DNA of 64,000 bases from JADFXI01 sp963784135 (GTDB lineage: Bacteria; Nitrospirota; Thermodesulfovibrionia; Thermodesulfovibrionales; Dissulfurispiraceae): the NCBI GenBank assembly GCA_963784135.1, contig CAWAQG010000005.1, positions 1-64,000 of the forward strand. The letters run 5' to 3'. This document shows, one piece after another, positions 43,006 to 50,742 of this stretch. A model generated the notes under the pieces. It saw nothing but the letters and a program-made list of their open reading frames with translations, ran no database searches and was not told the DNA's origin. The position numbers and the translations under genes are program-made. Positions within the stretch are counted from its first letter, which is position 1; every line of letters begins with the position of its first letter.

Positions 43006-43686
43006 ATGAAAAAAAAACAGCTTCGCATCGAATCGGTCGTTAAATGCATCCCTTTTTTGGCAGGGCTTTCCAAAGATGAAGTCGAAGAACTGCGGGAGGT
43101 GCTTGTTGACAAGCATTTTGCCAGGAATAAAATTATTTTTCTTGAAGAAGACACACAGAATTACATGTACGTGATCCTCTCGGGAACAGTTAAAGCGGTC
43201 CATATAAGCGAGGATGGAAAAGAGCATATTCTTGCGGTACATAGATCGGGAGATTGTTTCGGCGAGATGGCCTTGCTGGATGGAAAAACTGCGCCGGCTA
43301 CGGTCATCGCCATGGAAGACACGCACATTCTTATCTTGTCCAAAAAGGTCTTCGATGATTACCTGTTAAAAAATAACAAGGTGCTCAAACAAATTATATC
43401 GGTCCTCTGCTTGAGGTTAAGAGATTCCTGGATAATGCTTAAGGTGATGAGCCTTTCGCGGTCGGAGGACAGGATACGGACCGTACTTAAGCTGTTGGCT
43501 GTGCAGTACGGAGTGAAGAACGGGAGAGGAACTATCATTAACATGAAACTTACGCACCAGGACATTGCCGATTATGCATCTGTTTCACGCGAGACGGTCA
43601 CCCGCTTTCTGAATAAGCTGGCAAAAGACGGCGAAATTGAGATACTTGACAGCAAAAATATCTGTTTGGTCTCCTCTTTTTCATAA
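43006..43686 (+). CDS. Crp/Fnr family transcriptional regulator
   Basis: 226 residues. The cyclic-nucleotide-binding-type sensor domain (IPFLAGLSKDEVEEL; GDCFGEMALLDGKTAPATVIA) is followed by a dimerisation helix and the winged helix-turn-helix HQDIADYASVSRETVTRFLNKL near 175-196. There is no N-terminal cysteine cluster of the FNR kind; the only cysteines are scattered, so oxygen sensing by Fe-S is unlikely and a heme/NO (HcpR/DNR-like) or other ligand is possible. ATG 43006 matches the domain start. It is divergent to the octaheme cytochrome. A matching palindrome lies 13 bases after its stop. Confidence 0.9.
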   Translation: MKKKQLRIESVVKCIPFLAGLSKDEVEELREVLVDKHFARNKIIFLEEDTQNYMYVILSGTVKAVHISEDGKEHILAVHRSGDCFGEMALLDGKTAPATVIAMEDTHILILSKKVFDDYLLKNNKVLKQIISVLCLRLRDSWIMLKVMSLSRSEDRIRTVLKLLAVQYGVKNGRGTIINMKLTHQDIADYASVSRETVTRFLNKLAKDGEIEILDSKNICLVSSFS

Positions 43687-43699
43687 AAAACACTTTTTT

Positions 43700-43742
43700 T
43701 GTGACGTGCGTCACATTACCAGCCTGCTTCCCAATGTAGAAT
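43700..43742 (+). promoter_or_regulatory. Crp/Fnr-type operator and -10 box (class II layout)
   Basis: The palindrome TGTGACG-TG-CGTCACA at 43700-43715 matches the TGTGA-N6-TCACA form bound by Crp/HcpR-type regulators. A -10 box TAGAAT lies at 43737-43742. With a start near 43749, the palindrome is centred at about -41.5, the standard place for class II activation. It stands between the Crp/Fnr gene and a small membrane-protein gene, which is therefore a likely target. Confidence 0.65.
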
Positions 43743-43775
43743 TAAAGCAGGGTGATGAGAAAAGGAGGAACTAAG

Positions 43776-44048
43776 ATGGCTAAATTCTTCAAATGGCTGT
43801 TTTTGATATGGGTCTTTTTTATTGTGATTGCTGTTGCAGGGGGTGGCGGAGAGCAATTCAGATCTCTTGGGGAGAAAGCTGGAGGGATGACGAAGGCTGT
43901 GGCCGGGGTACTTGCGGCAAAGGCAGATGACCTGAAAGCGGAGGCTGACTCAATAGTCGGGAAAATAAAAGAACTGACAAACGGAAAAAAGGACCTTGCA
44001 AAGAATTCGATCCAGGGCTTCAACGAACCATCGCAGAGCGTTCGATAA
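43776..44048 (+). CDS. small membrane-anchored protein of unknown function
   Basis: 90 residues. An N-terminal transmembrane helix (FFKWLFLIWVFFIVIAVAGGGG) is followed by an amphipathic Ala/Lys-rich helix (KAVAGVLAAKADDLKAEADSIVGKIKEL), probably periplasmic or membrane-associated. GGAGG lies eight bases before ATG 43776. It is preceded by a Crp/Fnr-type site and so is likely part of the same redox or nitrosative response. No family was recognised. Confidence 0.75.
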   Translation: MAKFFKWLFLIWVFFIVIAVAGGGGEQFRSLGEKAGGMTKAVAGVLAAKADDLKAEADSIVGKIKELTNGKKDLAKNSIQGFNEPSQSVR

Positions 44049-44056
44049 TTTTATAT

Positions 44057-44746
44057 CTAAAGCCTGCTGCTCAAAAAGCCTTTCATCAAGGCATCGGTGA
44101 ATGCTTTTTCTATGTCAGGAAGACCTATAAGAGCACGATTTTGAATTAATAGCGCGGTAACGCCTTTAATATCGAGCAGGTTTTTGGACAATTCAGCCAT
44201 TGAATTGCTGCTCATGACAAAAAAACCCTCTCCATTTGCCCATACGCGCCAGTAATAACCTTTGTTGTCTTCCGCCATGAATACAAGAGCGGCTGAACAT
44301 AACTCTTTCAGTATAAATGAATAGAGCTTTATAAACTCAAGCGGCACTATAAGGGGCGCTTCAAAAAAGCGTTTCCATTGAGGACGGACAAAGACATGCG
44401 CCGGTACTCTGTCAGGACCCGGCCCGGTCTGTTGAATTTCATGAGCGAATTGCACAAGATCGATATGCGCCGAATGGTCCTTGTCTCCAGGGCTGTGCTC
44501 AAGCCAAACTATTCTGTCCGGCGGGGCAAATGAAAGGTATTTGCGATACACCTGTGTTGCAATACGGTCACACATGTTGGTAACCGAAGGCCCGGTGTTG
44601 TTCATGTCCTCTGTCATCATGACGGCGCAAACGTCATTGTCGAATTTTACGATATAAACTATGCAGCTTCCCGCGAACAAAGACGGCGTCGATGATGGGC
44701 CGCTCGACAGTGAGTAGAGAAATTTGCCGCTATAAAGCTCTTTCAT
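44057..44746 (-). CDS. hypothetical protein
   Basis: 229 residues, soluble, no family recognised. The first half (IVYIVKFDNDVCAVMMTEDMNNTGPSVTN) resembles a small beta-rich domain, and RIVWLEHSPG and PQWKRFFEAPL are typical of genome-neighbourhood proteins of unknown role. The C-terminus is helical. It converges on the small membrane-protein gene eight bases away and is followed upstream by a 135-base gap without a gene. Confidence 0.7.
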   Translation of the reverse strand: MKELYSGKFLYSLSSGPSSTPSLFAGSCIVYIVKFDNDVCAVMMTEDMNNTGPSVTNMCDRIATQVYRKYLSFAPPDRIVWLEHSPGDKDHSAHIDLVQFAHEIQQTGPGPDRVPAHVFVRPQWKRFFEAPLIVPLEFIKLYSFILKELCSAALVFMAEDNKGYYWRVWANGEGFFVMSSNSMAELSKNLLDIKGVTALLIQNRALIGLPDIEKAFTDALMKGFLSSRL

Positions 44747-44881
44747 ATCCGGAAGGAGTCTCCTCTCAATTAATAATGACGTCCTATACCCTTTGTTTTA
44801 TTATAACCGATAGCGTCGGCGCCAATAATCAGCACCCTGCACCTTAAGAACAGCGCCTTTTATAGCCGGGTGGAAGCGCCG

Positions 44882-46126
44882 TTAATATGCTATCTTGCCC
44901 AACATTTTGATAAAACTTTTTAAAAGCTCGGCATCGTAATCTTCCTTCTCTTTGGACATCTTCAGAAGGGCCTGAAACGGTTTATAAGCCACTTTGTAAA
45001 TACGCGGGGTTGTCAATACTTCGAAATAATCAGAGATGGCAGAGATCCTCCCGAAAAGCACTATTTTTTTCCCGGACAGGCCGTAAGGATACCCTTTGCC
45101 TGATAATTTTTCGTGATGCTGCAAGACTGCGCTGAATGACTCTTCAGGGAAGCTCTCATGTTTCCGCATGATCTTCTCGCCTTCGAGGACATGATTTTTA
45201 AAGATGTTGAATTCCAGATCACTGAGGTTCCCCTGCTTGTTCAATATTTCGTGTGGTATTGCGCTCTTTCCCACATCGTGGAGCAAAGCCCCCATGCCGA
45301 GTTTTTCCATGTCATCCCGCTTTAAATCTATCGCAATGCCCAGACCTATGGATAATGCAGCGACATTGACTGAATGCGTATAGGTATAATAATCAGACCC
45401 CTTAAGGGACAACAGAGGATATATTACGTCGTTGTTTTCCATAATACGTTCAATTATCTCATTGACCAGTGTATTTATTTCTTTTATTTTTTCACCTCTG
45501 CCGGGATCATCAAAGAACTCCTGTAAAACTATCCTTGTCATTTCTCTTAAAACAAGAGGTCCCATTTCGGGCCTGTCGTTCTTTGTTAGTTCAGCGGATT
45601 GCCGCAAGGCACTGAGATATCCTTGATATCGAGGCAGATCGGTTTTCTTTATGAAGACATCACCGGCCCCATCGATTATGATGCTGCCTACTGCAGCCGG
45701 TGACTCATCGGTCGCTTTTATAAGAGGAGAAAATTTAAATCTATCCATTACGTAAAGACCAAAGTTTATCTTTGTGCCGGGCGTAATAAGGGTGGCATCA
45801 ATCTGATGCATCCTTTCCTTGGCGTATGAATATTTTTTGAAGGCCTCTATGCCGGCGGCATCACCAGTTTGTCTTCGCGAGCGGTTGCTCGAAAGATAAA
45901 AATCGAAATTAGGAATATCTCTTATGTGAATATAAACATCGGATATTTTATTTTCTTTCAAAATGTCCTGTGAGATATTCATATAGAGGTCGTTCTTACC
46001 GAGGAACCTCTTGAGCGCACTCCTTTTTTTTATAAAAATATCGCAGGGAAGTCTTGTCCCTGCAATGAGCTGCCTGATTGGGACCGAGGCATACGGATCT
46101 TCAATTTCGAGAACTCTTGTTTCCAT
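44882..46126 (-). CDS. HD-GYP domain protein (putative c-di-GMP phosphodiesterase)
   Basis: 414 residues. The N-terminal part (about 1-210) is a PilZ- or sensor-like domain of unknown type. Residues 230-400 form an HD-GYP domain: THSVNVAALSIGLG, LLHDVGKSAIP with the HD pair, KNHVLEGEKIM, VLQHHEKLSGKGYPYGL with the GYP motif, and ISDYFEVLTTPR. In the last motif the usual second Asp (DxxDALT) is Glu. The protein should degrade c-di-GMP to pGpG or GMP. No GGDEF gene is in the window, but a GEMM-like RNA is. Confidence 0.88.
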   Translation of the reverse strand: METRVLEIEDPYASVPIRQLIAGTRLPCDIFIKKRSALKRFLGKNDLYMNISQDILKENKISDVYIHIRDIPNFDFYLSSNRSRRQTGDAAGIEAFKKYSYAKERMHQIDATLITPGTKINFGLYVMDRFKFSPLIKATDESPAAVGSIIIDGAGDVFIKKTDLPRYQGYLSALRQSAELTKNDRPEMGPLVLREMTRIVLQEFFDDPGRGEKIKEINTLVNEIIERIMENNDVIYPLLSLKGSDYYTYTHSVNVAALSIGLGIAIDLKRDDMEKLGMGALLHDVGKSAIPHEILNKQGNLSDLEFNIFKNHVLEGEKIMRKHESFPEESFSAVLQHHEKLSGKGYPYGLSGKKIVLFGRISAISDYFEVLTTPRIYKVAYKPFQALLKMSKEKEDYDAELLKSFIKMLGKIAY

Positions 46127-46216
46127 AATTATATTATATATCAGAAAATAATAAGGGGGGGGGAGGCGGTCTCAGGCATATTCTTCCATTTGCGTTTAAA
46201 ATGTTAATATATAAAG

Positions 46217-48979
46217 ATGTCAAACCTTGATTTGATAATTGAAGGCGCCCGACAGAATAACCTTAAGGATATAACCCTCCGGCTTCCCCACAACCAGATT
46301 ATTGCCGTCACCGGAGTTTCAGGTTCCGGAAAGTCCTCATTGGCGTTTGATACCATTTTTGCAGAGGGTCAATGGAGATTTATCGAGTCGCTCTCAACCT
46401 ATGCGAGGCTGTTCCTTGAGAAACTCGACAGGCCCGATGTCGATGCAATCCACAATATAAGACCTGCTGTAGCTCTTGAGCAGAAGAACCCTGTCAGAGG
46501 GTCCCGTTCCACTGTGGGCACGCTTACGGAACTGTACGACTTGTTCAGGGTCTTGTATTCCAGGATTGCCGTTCCGTATTGCCCGAAATGCGGCAAAGAG
46601 ATCCGGAGGTGGGACACCTCCCAAATCGCTTCCGAACTGCTCGAGAAATATCAGAATGGGAGGGCGCTTATTATTTTTGAGACCTCCGAGCCTCCCGAGA
46701 CCCTGCGGCAAAGGGGGTTCCACAGGGTCTGGTACAATGGAGAGGCTGTCGATATAACAGATCTTCCAAAAGATGCCTCAGGGACGACCGAAGTTGTTCT
46801 TGACCGGCTTGTCCTGAGAGATGAGCCCAGGCTGTCTGATTCAATAGAGCTGGCATGGAAAGAAGGCAGAGAAAATATCAAGGTGCTCGTCTTAAGGGCA
46901 CATGATACCGCAAGCGAAATAACGCTGCGGTTCTCTTCCAACAATACCTGCGACGATTGTGCTGTTTCCCTTCCCGAACCGACACCTATACTGTTTTCAT
47001 TCAATCACCCGGTCTGCGCATGTCCCGAGTGCAAGGGGTTCGGCAACATCCTGATTTACGACGAAGACTTGATTATACCGGACAATACGCTTTCACTCTC
47101 CGGGGGAGCAATAGCCCTATGGGAGAAACCCGGATACAAATGGTGGAGAGACCAGATGATCAAGGGCGCAAAGAAGACCGGCATCCATACAACCAGGCCT
47201 TTCAATGACCTGTCAAAGCAGGAGAAAAGCATTATCTTCAAGGGCAATGAGCATTTTTATGGTTTAAACAGTTTCTTTGAGGAGATGGAAGGCAAGCGCT
47301 ACAAACTCCATGTAAGAGTGCTGTTAAGCAGGTACAGAAGTCCCGTCACCTGTCCGAAATGCGGCGGCCGGCGGCTTTGCGAACTTGCCCTGGCATACAA
47401 GATAGAGGGCATGGACATTGCCGGTCTGTCCGATATGCCGGTATCAAAAGCGCTGCGCTGGTTTGAATCGCTCCATCTTTCACCGATGCAGCAGGACATT
47501 GCGAAAGAGGCGGTACGGCAGATACTCATGAAGCTCAGGTTCCTCGCGCGGGTAGGGCTTGAATATCTGACCTTGAACAGGCAGGCAAAAACACTTTCAG
47601 GCGGCGAGTACCAGCGGGTAAACCTGTCCAATCAATTAGCGTCGGCGCTTACCGGTACTCTGTATGTCCTCGATGAGCCGACTATCGGCCTGCACCCGAG
47701 GGACACGAGGAGAATTGCTGAAATAATGAAAGAACTCGCCTCGCTCGGCAATACCATTATCGTTGTCGAGCATGACAAAGATATAATTTCGTCAAGTGAC
47801 TGGGTGGTGGAACTCGGCCCTTACGGGGGCCATATGGGCGGCGAGGTAATGTTTTCAGGCCCTATGAGTGAATTTTTAAAGTCGGACACACTGACTTCAC
47901 GGTATATAAGAAATCTGGAGGCGCCTTACATTGCAGCACCGCGCAAGAAAGAAAAAGACTACCAGTTGCTCAACAGGGATTATTCCCTCACGCTTTACGG
48001 AGCTTCGGGCAACAATCTCAAGAACGTGACACTCAGGGTTCCGCTGGAATCGCTGACTGTCGTTTCCGGGGTTTCAGGGTCGGGCAAGAGCAGCCTCATC
48101 GTTGAAACGCTGCACCATGCTTTGACGCGCCATTTCAGGGTCGGACCCGAACAGCCGCTTCCGCATAAAAAAATTAAAGGCATCGAGAACATAAAAGGAG
48201 TGCGGCTTATTGATCAAAGCCCCATCGGGAAAACACCGCGCTCAAATCCTTTGACATATCTCAAGATGTTCGACCCGGTGAGGAAGATATTTTCTCAGCA
48301 GCTTGAAGCCCGGGCACATGGATATTCACCGGGGTTCTTCTCATTCAATGTGCCGGGAGGAAGATGTGAATCCTGCAAGGGGGAAGGCTACCAGAAGATG
48401 GAAATGTACTTCTTTGAGGATATTTTCGTGACCTGCGAGGAGTGCAAGGGAAGGAGGTACAAGACCGAGGCTCTGCGCGTGTATTACAGGGGAAAAAACA
48501 TCAATGACATTTTGAAGATGACAGTGGACGATGCCATAGAGTTCTTTTCCGACACGCAGGAAATAAAATCCAAACTCGTTCTGATGAAAGATATCGGGCT
48601 CGGCTACCTACGGCTGGGCCAGTCAGCTACAACACTTTCGGGCGGAGAGGCACAACGCCTGAAAATATGCGCTGAACTATCGATCTCAAGACCACATTCA
48701 AGGGGAGTGCTCTATATCCTTGATGAACCTACTGTGGGGCTCCACCACAGTGACGTCATGATGCTGATGAAAATAATCAGAAAACTGGTGGACAACGGCA
48801 ACACAGTGGTTATAATAGAACATAATCTGGACGTTATATCACAGGCCGACTGGGTCATCGACCTCGGACCCGAGGGCGGTGACAGAGGCGGCGCCATTCT
48901 TTTCGAGGGGACCCCGGAAGAGTTGAAAAACGTAGAGGGCTCCTATACCGGAAAGTATCTAAAGAAACATAGACAATAG
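46217..48979 (+). CDS. uvrA: excinuclease ABC subunit A (UvrA family)
   Basis: 920 residues with two ABC ATPase modules. Module one has Walker A GVSGSGKSSLAFD near residue 33 and the signature LSGGEYQRV near 470; module two has Walker A GVSGSGKSSLIVE near 620 and LSGGEAQRL near 815. Zinc modules are CPKCGKE near 120, CDDC...CACPECKG near 250 and CESCKGEG...CEECKGRR near 720. UvrA with UvrB recognises bulky DNA lesions. The sequence diverges from canonical UvrA1 in the N-terminal signature (GQWRFIESLSTYARLFLEKL; VALEQKNPVRGSRSTVGT), so it may be a second UvrA paralogue (UvrA2-like) rather than the housekeeping copy. Confidence 0.9.
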   Translation: MSNLDLIIEGARQNNLKDITLRLPHNQIIAVTGVSGSGKSSLAFDTIFAEGQWRFIESLSTYARLFLEKLDRPDVDAIHNIRPAVALEQKNPVRGSRSTVGTLTELYDLFRVLYSRIAVPYCPKCGKEIRRWDTSQIASELLEKYQNGRALIIFETSEPPETLRQRGFHRVWYNGEAVDITDLPKDASGTTEVVLDRLVLRDEPRLSDSIELAWKEGRENIKVLVLRAHDTASEITLRFSSNNTCDDCAVSLPEPTPILFSFNHPVCACPECKGFGNILIYDEDLIIPDNTLSLSGGAIALWEKPGYKWWRDQMIKGAKKTGIHTTRPFNDLSKQEKSIIFKGNEHFYGLNSFFEEMEGKRYKLHVRVLLSRYRSPVTCPKCGGRRLCELALAYKIEGMDIAGLSDMPVSKALRWFESLHLSPMQQDIAKEAVRQILMKLRFLARVGLEYLTLNRQAKTLSGGEYQRVNLSNQLASALTGTLYVLDEPTIGLHPRDTRRIAEIMKELASLGNTIIVVEHDKDIISSSDWVVELGPYGGHMGGEVMFSGPMSEFLKSDTLTSRYIRNLEAPYIAAPRKKEKDYQLLNRDYSLTLYGASGNNLKNVTLRVPLESLTVVSGVSGSGKSSLIVETLHHALTRHFRVGPEQPLPHKKIKGIENIKGVRLIDQSPIGKTPRSNPLTYLKMFDPVRKIFSQQLEARAHGYSPGFFSFNVPGGRCESCKGEGYQKMEMYFFEDIFVTCEECKGRRYKTEALRVYYRGKNINDILKMTVDDAIEFFSDTQEIKSKLVLMKDIGLGYLRLGQSATTLSGGEAQRLKICAELSISRPHSRGVLYILDEPTVGLHHSDVMMLMKIIRKLVDNGNTVVIIEHNLDVISQADWVIDLGPEGGDRGGAILFEGTPEELKNVEGSYTGKYLKKHRQ

Positions 48980-49079
48980 GCTATGGGCTATGGGCAATAG
49001 GCAAAAACAAAGACAAAGGCGGCTAAAGATTTACGAAGAGATTTCTTTCTTTGCCTATAGCCTATAGCCCATTGCCTAT
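48976..49079. repeat. 30-bp imperfect inverted repeat (TAGGCTATGGGCTATGGGC)
   Basis: 48976-49005 and 49050-49079 are inverted copies matching at about 27 of 30 positions, themselves built of tandem GGCTAT units. They lie between the convergent uvrA and cyclophilin genes, the outer edges overlapping both stop codons, and probably form a bidirectional transcription stop. Confidence 0.75.
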
Positions 49080-49669
49080 TCTTTTATTATTTTTACTTTC
49101 ATCTCAATGCGCTCATCAGGGTTGTCACTCATGTCCCGCGGCTTGCTCACGATCTTGTCTACAACATCCATCCCTGACACGACCTCACCAAAGACGGTAT
49201 ACTGCCTGTCGAGAAACGGCGCATCAGCGACGCAGATAAAGAACTGCGAACCGGCGCTGTCCGGGCTTGCGGCCCTTGCCATTGAAAGAGTCCCTCTCTT
49301 ATGAGGTTTGTTGTTGAATTCAGCTTTAAGCGTATATCCCGGCCCGCCCAAACCGTGTGTCGACTTATCGTGTTTTTTTGAATTGGGATCGCCGCCCTGT
49401 ATCATAAAACCTGGTATGACGCGGTGAAAAGTGGTACCGTCATAAAAGCCTTTCCTGGCGAGCTCGATGAAGTTGTCGACGTGATTGGGTGCAACATCAG
49501 GGAAAAACCTGAGTTCAATGTTTCCGAATTTTGTTTCGATAATTGCTTTGGTATCGGCCATTTTTTTAATCTCCTCTTTCGTAAATATCTTATTTCTCAT
49601 CCCGGCGAAGGCAGAAACAGCAACGGCCAACACCAACAACAATATAAAGGGGACTTTCATTGATTTCAT
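49076..49669 (-). CDS. exported cyclophilin-type peptidyl-prolyl isomerase
   Basis: 197 residues. The signal peptide (MKSMKVPFILLLVLAVAVSAFA) indicates a periplasmic foldase. The cyclophilin core has the active-site Arg in FHRVIPGFMIQGGDP near 80, GTLSMARAASPDSAGSQFFIC near 127 and DRQYTVFGEVVSGMDVVD near 155. It catalyses cis-trans isomerisation of Xaa-Pro bonds. AGGAGG lies before ATG 49669. The last codons lie in the inverted repeat shared with uvrA's 3' end. Confidence 0.94.
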   Translation of the reverse strand: MKSMKVPFILLLVLAVAVSAFAGMRNKIFTKEEIKKMADTKAIIETKFGNIELRFFPDVAPNHVDNFIELARKGFYDGTTFHRVIPGFMIQGGDPNSKKHDKSTHGLGGPGYTLKAEFNNKPHKRGTLSMARAASPDSAGSQFFICVADAPFLDRQYTVFGEVVSGMDVVDKIVSKPRDMSDNPDERIEMKVKIIKE

Positions 49670-49849
49670 GAGGACCTCCTTAGGAATTTTTTATGAAGCC
49701 TTATTATTACATATTGGGAATGCTTTGACAACTTCCAAATCAGCAAAGCGGCACATGAAAGCATACCCGTGATTATGCTACAATTATGGGCATAGCAAAC
49801 AAATATAAAAAATACTCGACAGAGGTTCAGAAATGGCAGTGCCAAAAAC

Positions 49850-50575
49850 ATGAAGGACCTATCTCTTAATCCCCAGCAACAGATACTCCTGCTCAGCAAG
49901 CTTCTTTCCAAAAGCGCCCCTGCTTCTGTAAGCAATTCTTTTGAGGCGTTGCTTGAGGCGTCGCTGGGCCAGATTGAGAATCAACCATCACCCCTGGACA
50001 AGGGGCCGGCAGTTCAATCCCTCCCGCCCATACCGGCGTCCGGTCCTGCGTTGGTCAAGGAAGGGGACAACAGCAGGTTCAAAGAGATACTTGCTACTGT
50101 TCTTAAACATGAGGGGAGCGCCTATGTGCATAGCGACGGCGGCGCCGAGTCGTCAAAGTTCGGCATACTTCAGTCCACAGCGAGAGAGTACGGGTACAAA
50201 GGCAGCATCAGGAATATCACGAAGGCAGATGCCGAAGCTATCTACAAGAAAATTTGGGACAAATCAGGGGCTGCATCATTGCCATATCCGCTGAGTCTCG
50301 TGCATTTTGATACCTATGTGAACAGTCCTGCAGCCGCGATGAAACTCCTGAAGAAGTCGGCAGGCAGCATTGATGCATATCTGACAATGAGAGCACATCG
50401 TTATACGCGCCTTGCTGAACTCAGACCCGCACAATACGGCAAATACCTGAAGGGATGGATAAACAGGGTCGCCGATCTCAGGAATATCACTGCCGGTTAC
50501 GCGCCTGCCGGAAATTTTGCGCTCAACAGTATTAGTCCTGCCGGCCAAACTAAAAATAAAACTATAAAAACGTAG
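49850..50575 (+). CDS. GH108-type muramidase / secretion activator
   Basis: 241 residues. An N-terminal linker without signal peptide (residues 1-85) includes QQQILLLSKLLSKSAPASVSNSFEALLE, reminiscent of FlgJ-type flagellar lead-ins. The catalytic part resembles GH108: VLKHEGSAYVHSDGG with the catalytic Glu and KFGILQS, DAEAIYKKIWDKSG, and VHFDTYVNSPAAAMKLL. It is followed by a peptidoglycan-binding_3-like end YLTMRAHRYTRLAE...GWINRVADLRN. It should cleave cell-wall glycan. A flagellar, type II/III secretion or phage-derived role is possible; no related genes adjoin it. Confidence 0.8.
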   Translation: MKDLSLNPQQQILLLSKLLSKSAPASVSNSFEALLEASLGQIENQPSPLDKGPAVQSLPPIPASGPALVKEGDNSRFKEILATVLKHEGSAYVHSDGGAESSKFGILQSTAREYGYKGSIRNITKADAEAIYKKIWDKSGAASLPYPLSLVHFDTYVNSPAAAMKLLKKSAGSIDAYLTMRAHRYTRLAELRPAQYGKYLKGWINRVADLRNITAGYAPAGNFALNSISPAGQTKNKTIKT

Positions 50576-50630
50576 TGTAGCGCGTCATAAATCCCTTTAC
50601 TTTCACGAAGCTCATAAAAAAACTTTCTTT

Positions 50631-50661
50631 GTCATTCCCGATTAAGAACTGCGGGAATGAC
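50631..50661 (+). repeat. REP-like palindrome
   Basis: GTCATTCCCG / CGGGAATGAC, perfect 10-base arms around an 11-base loop ATTAAGAACTG. The loop ATTAAGAACT is also that of the inner palindromes of both MITEs. It lies 56 bases past the muramidase gene and 82 bases from IS copy 3. Confidence 0.85.
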
Positions 50662-50742
50662 GGCTCAACACTCGAAAGATATGTAAAGAATCGTTGGAAA
50701 CACTACATTAGTGTTTATTCTTGTTGCTTATATCCGCATATA

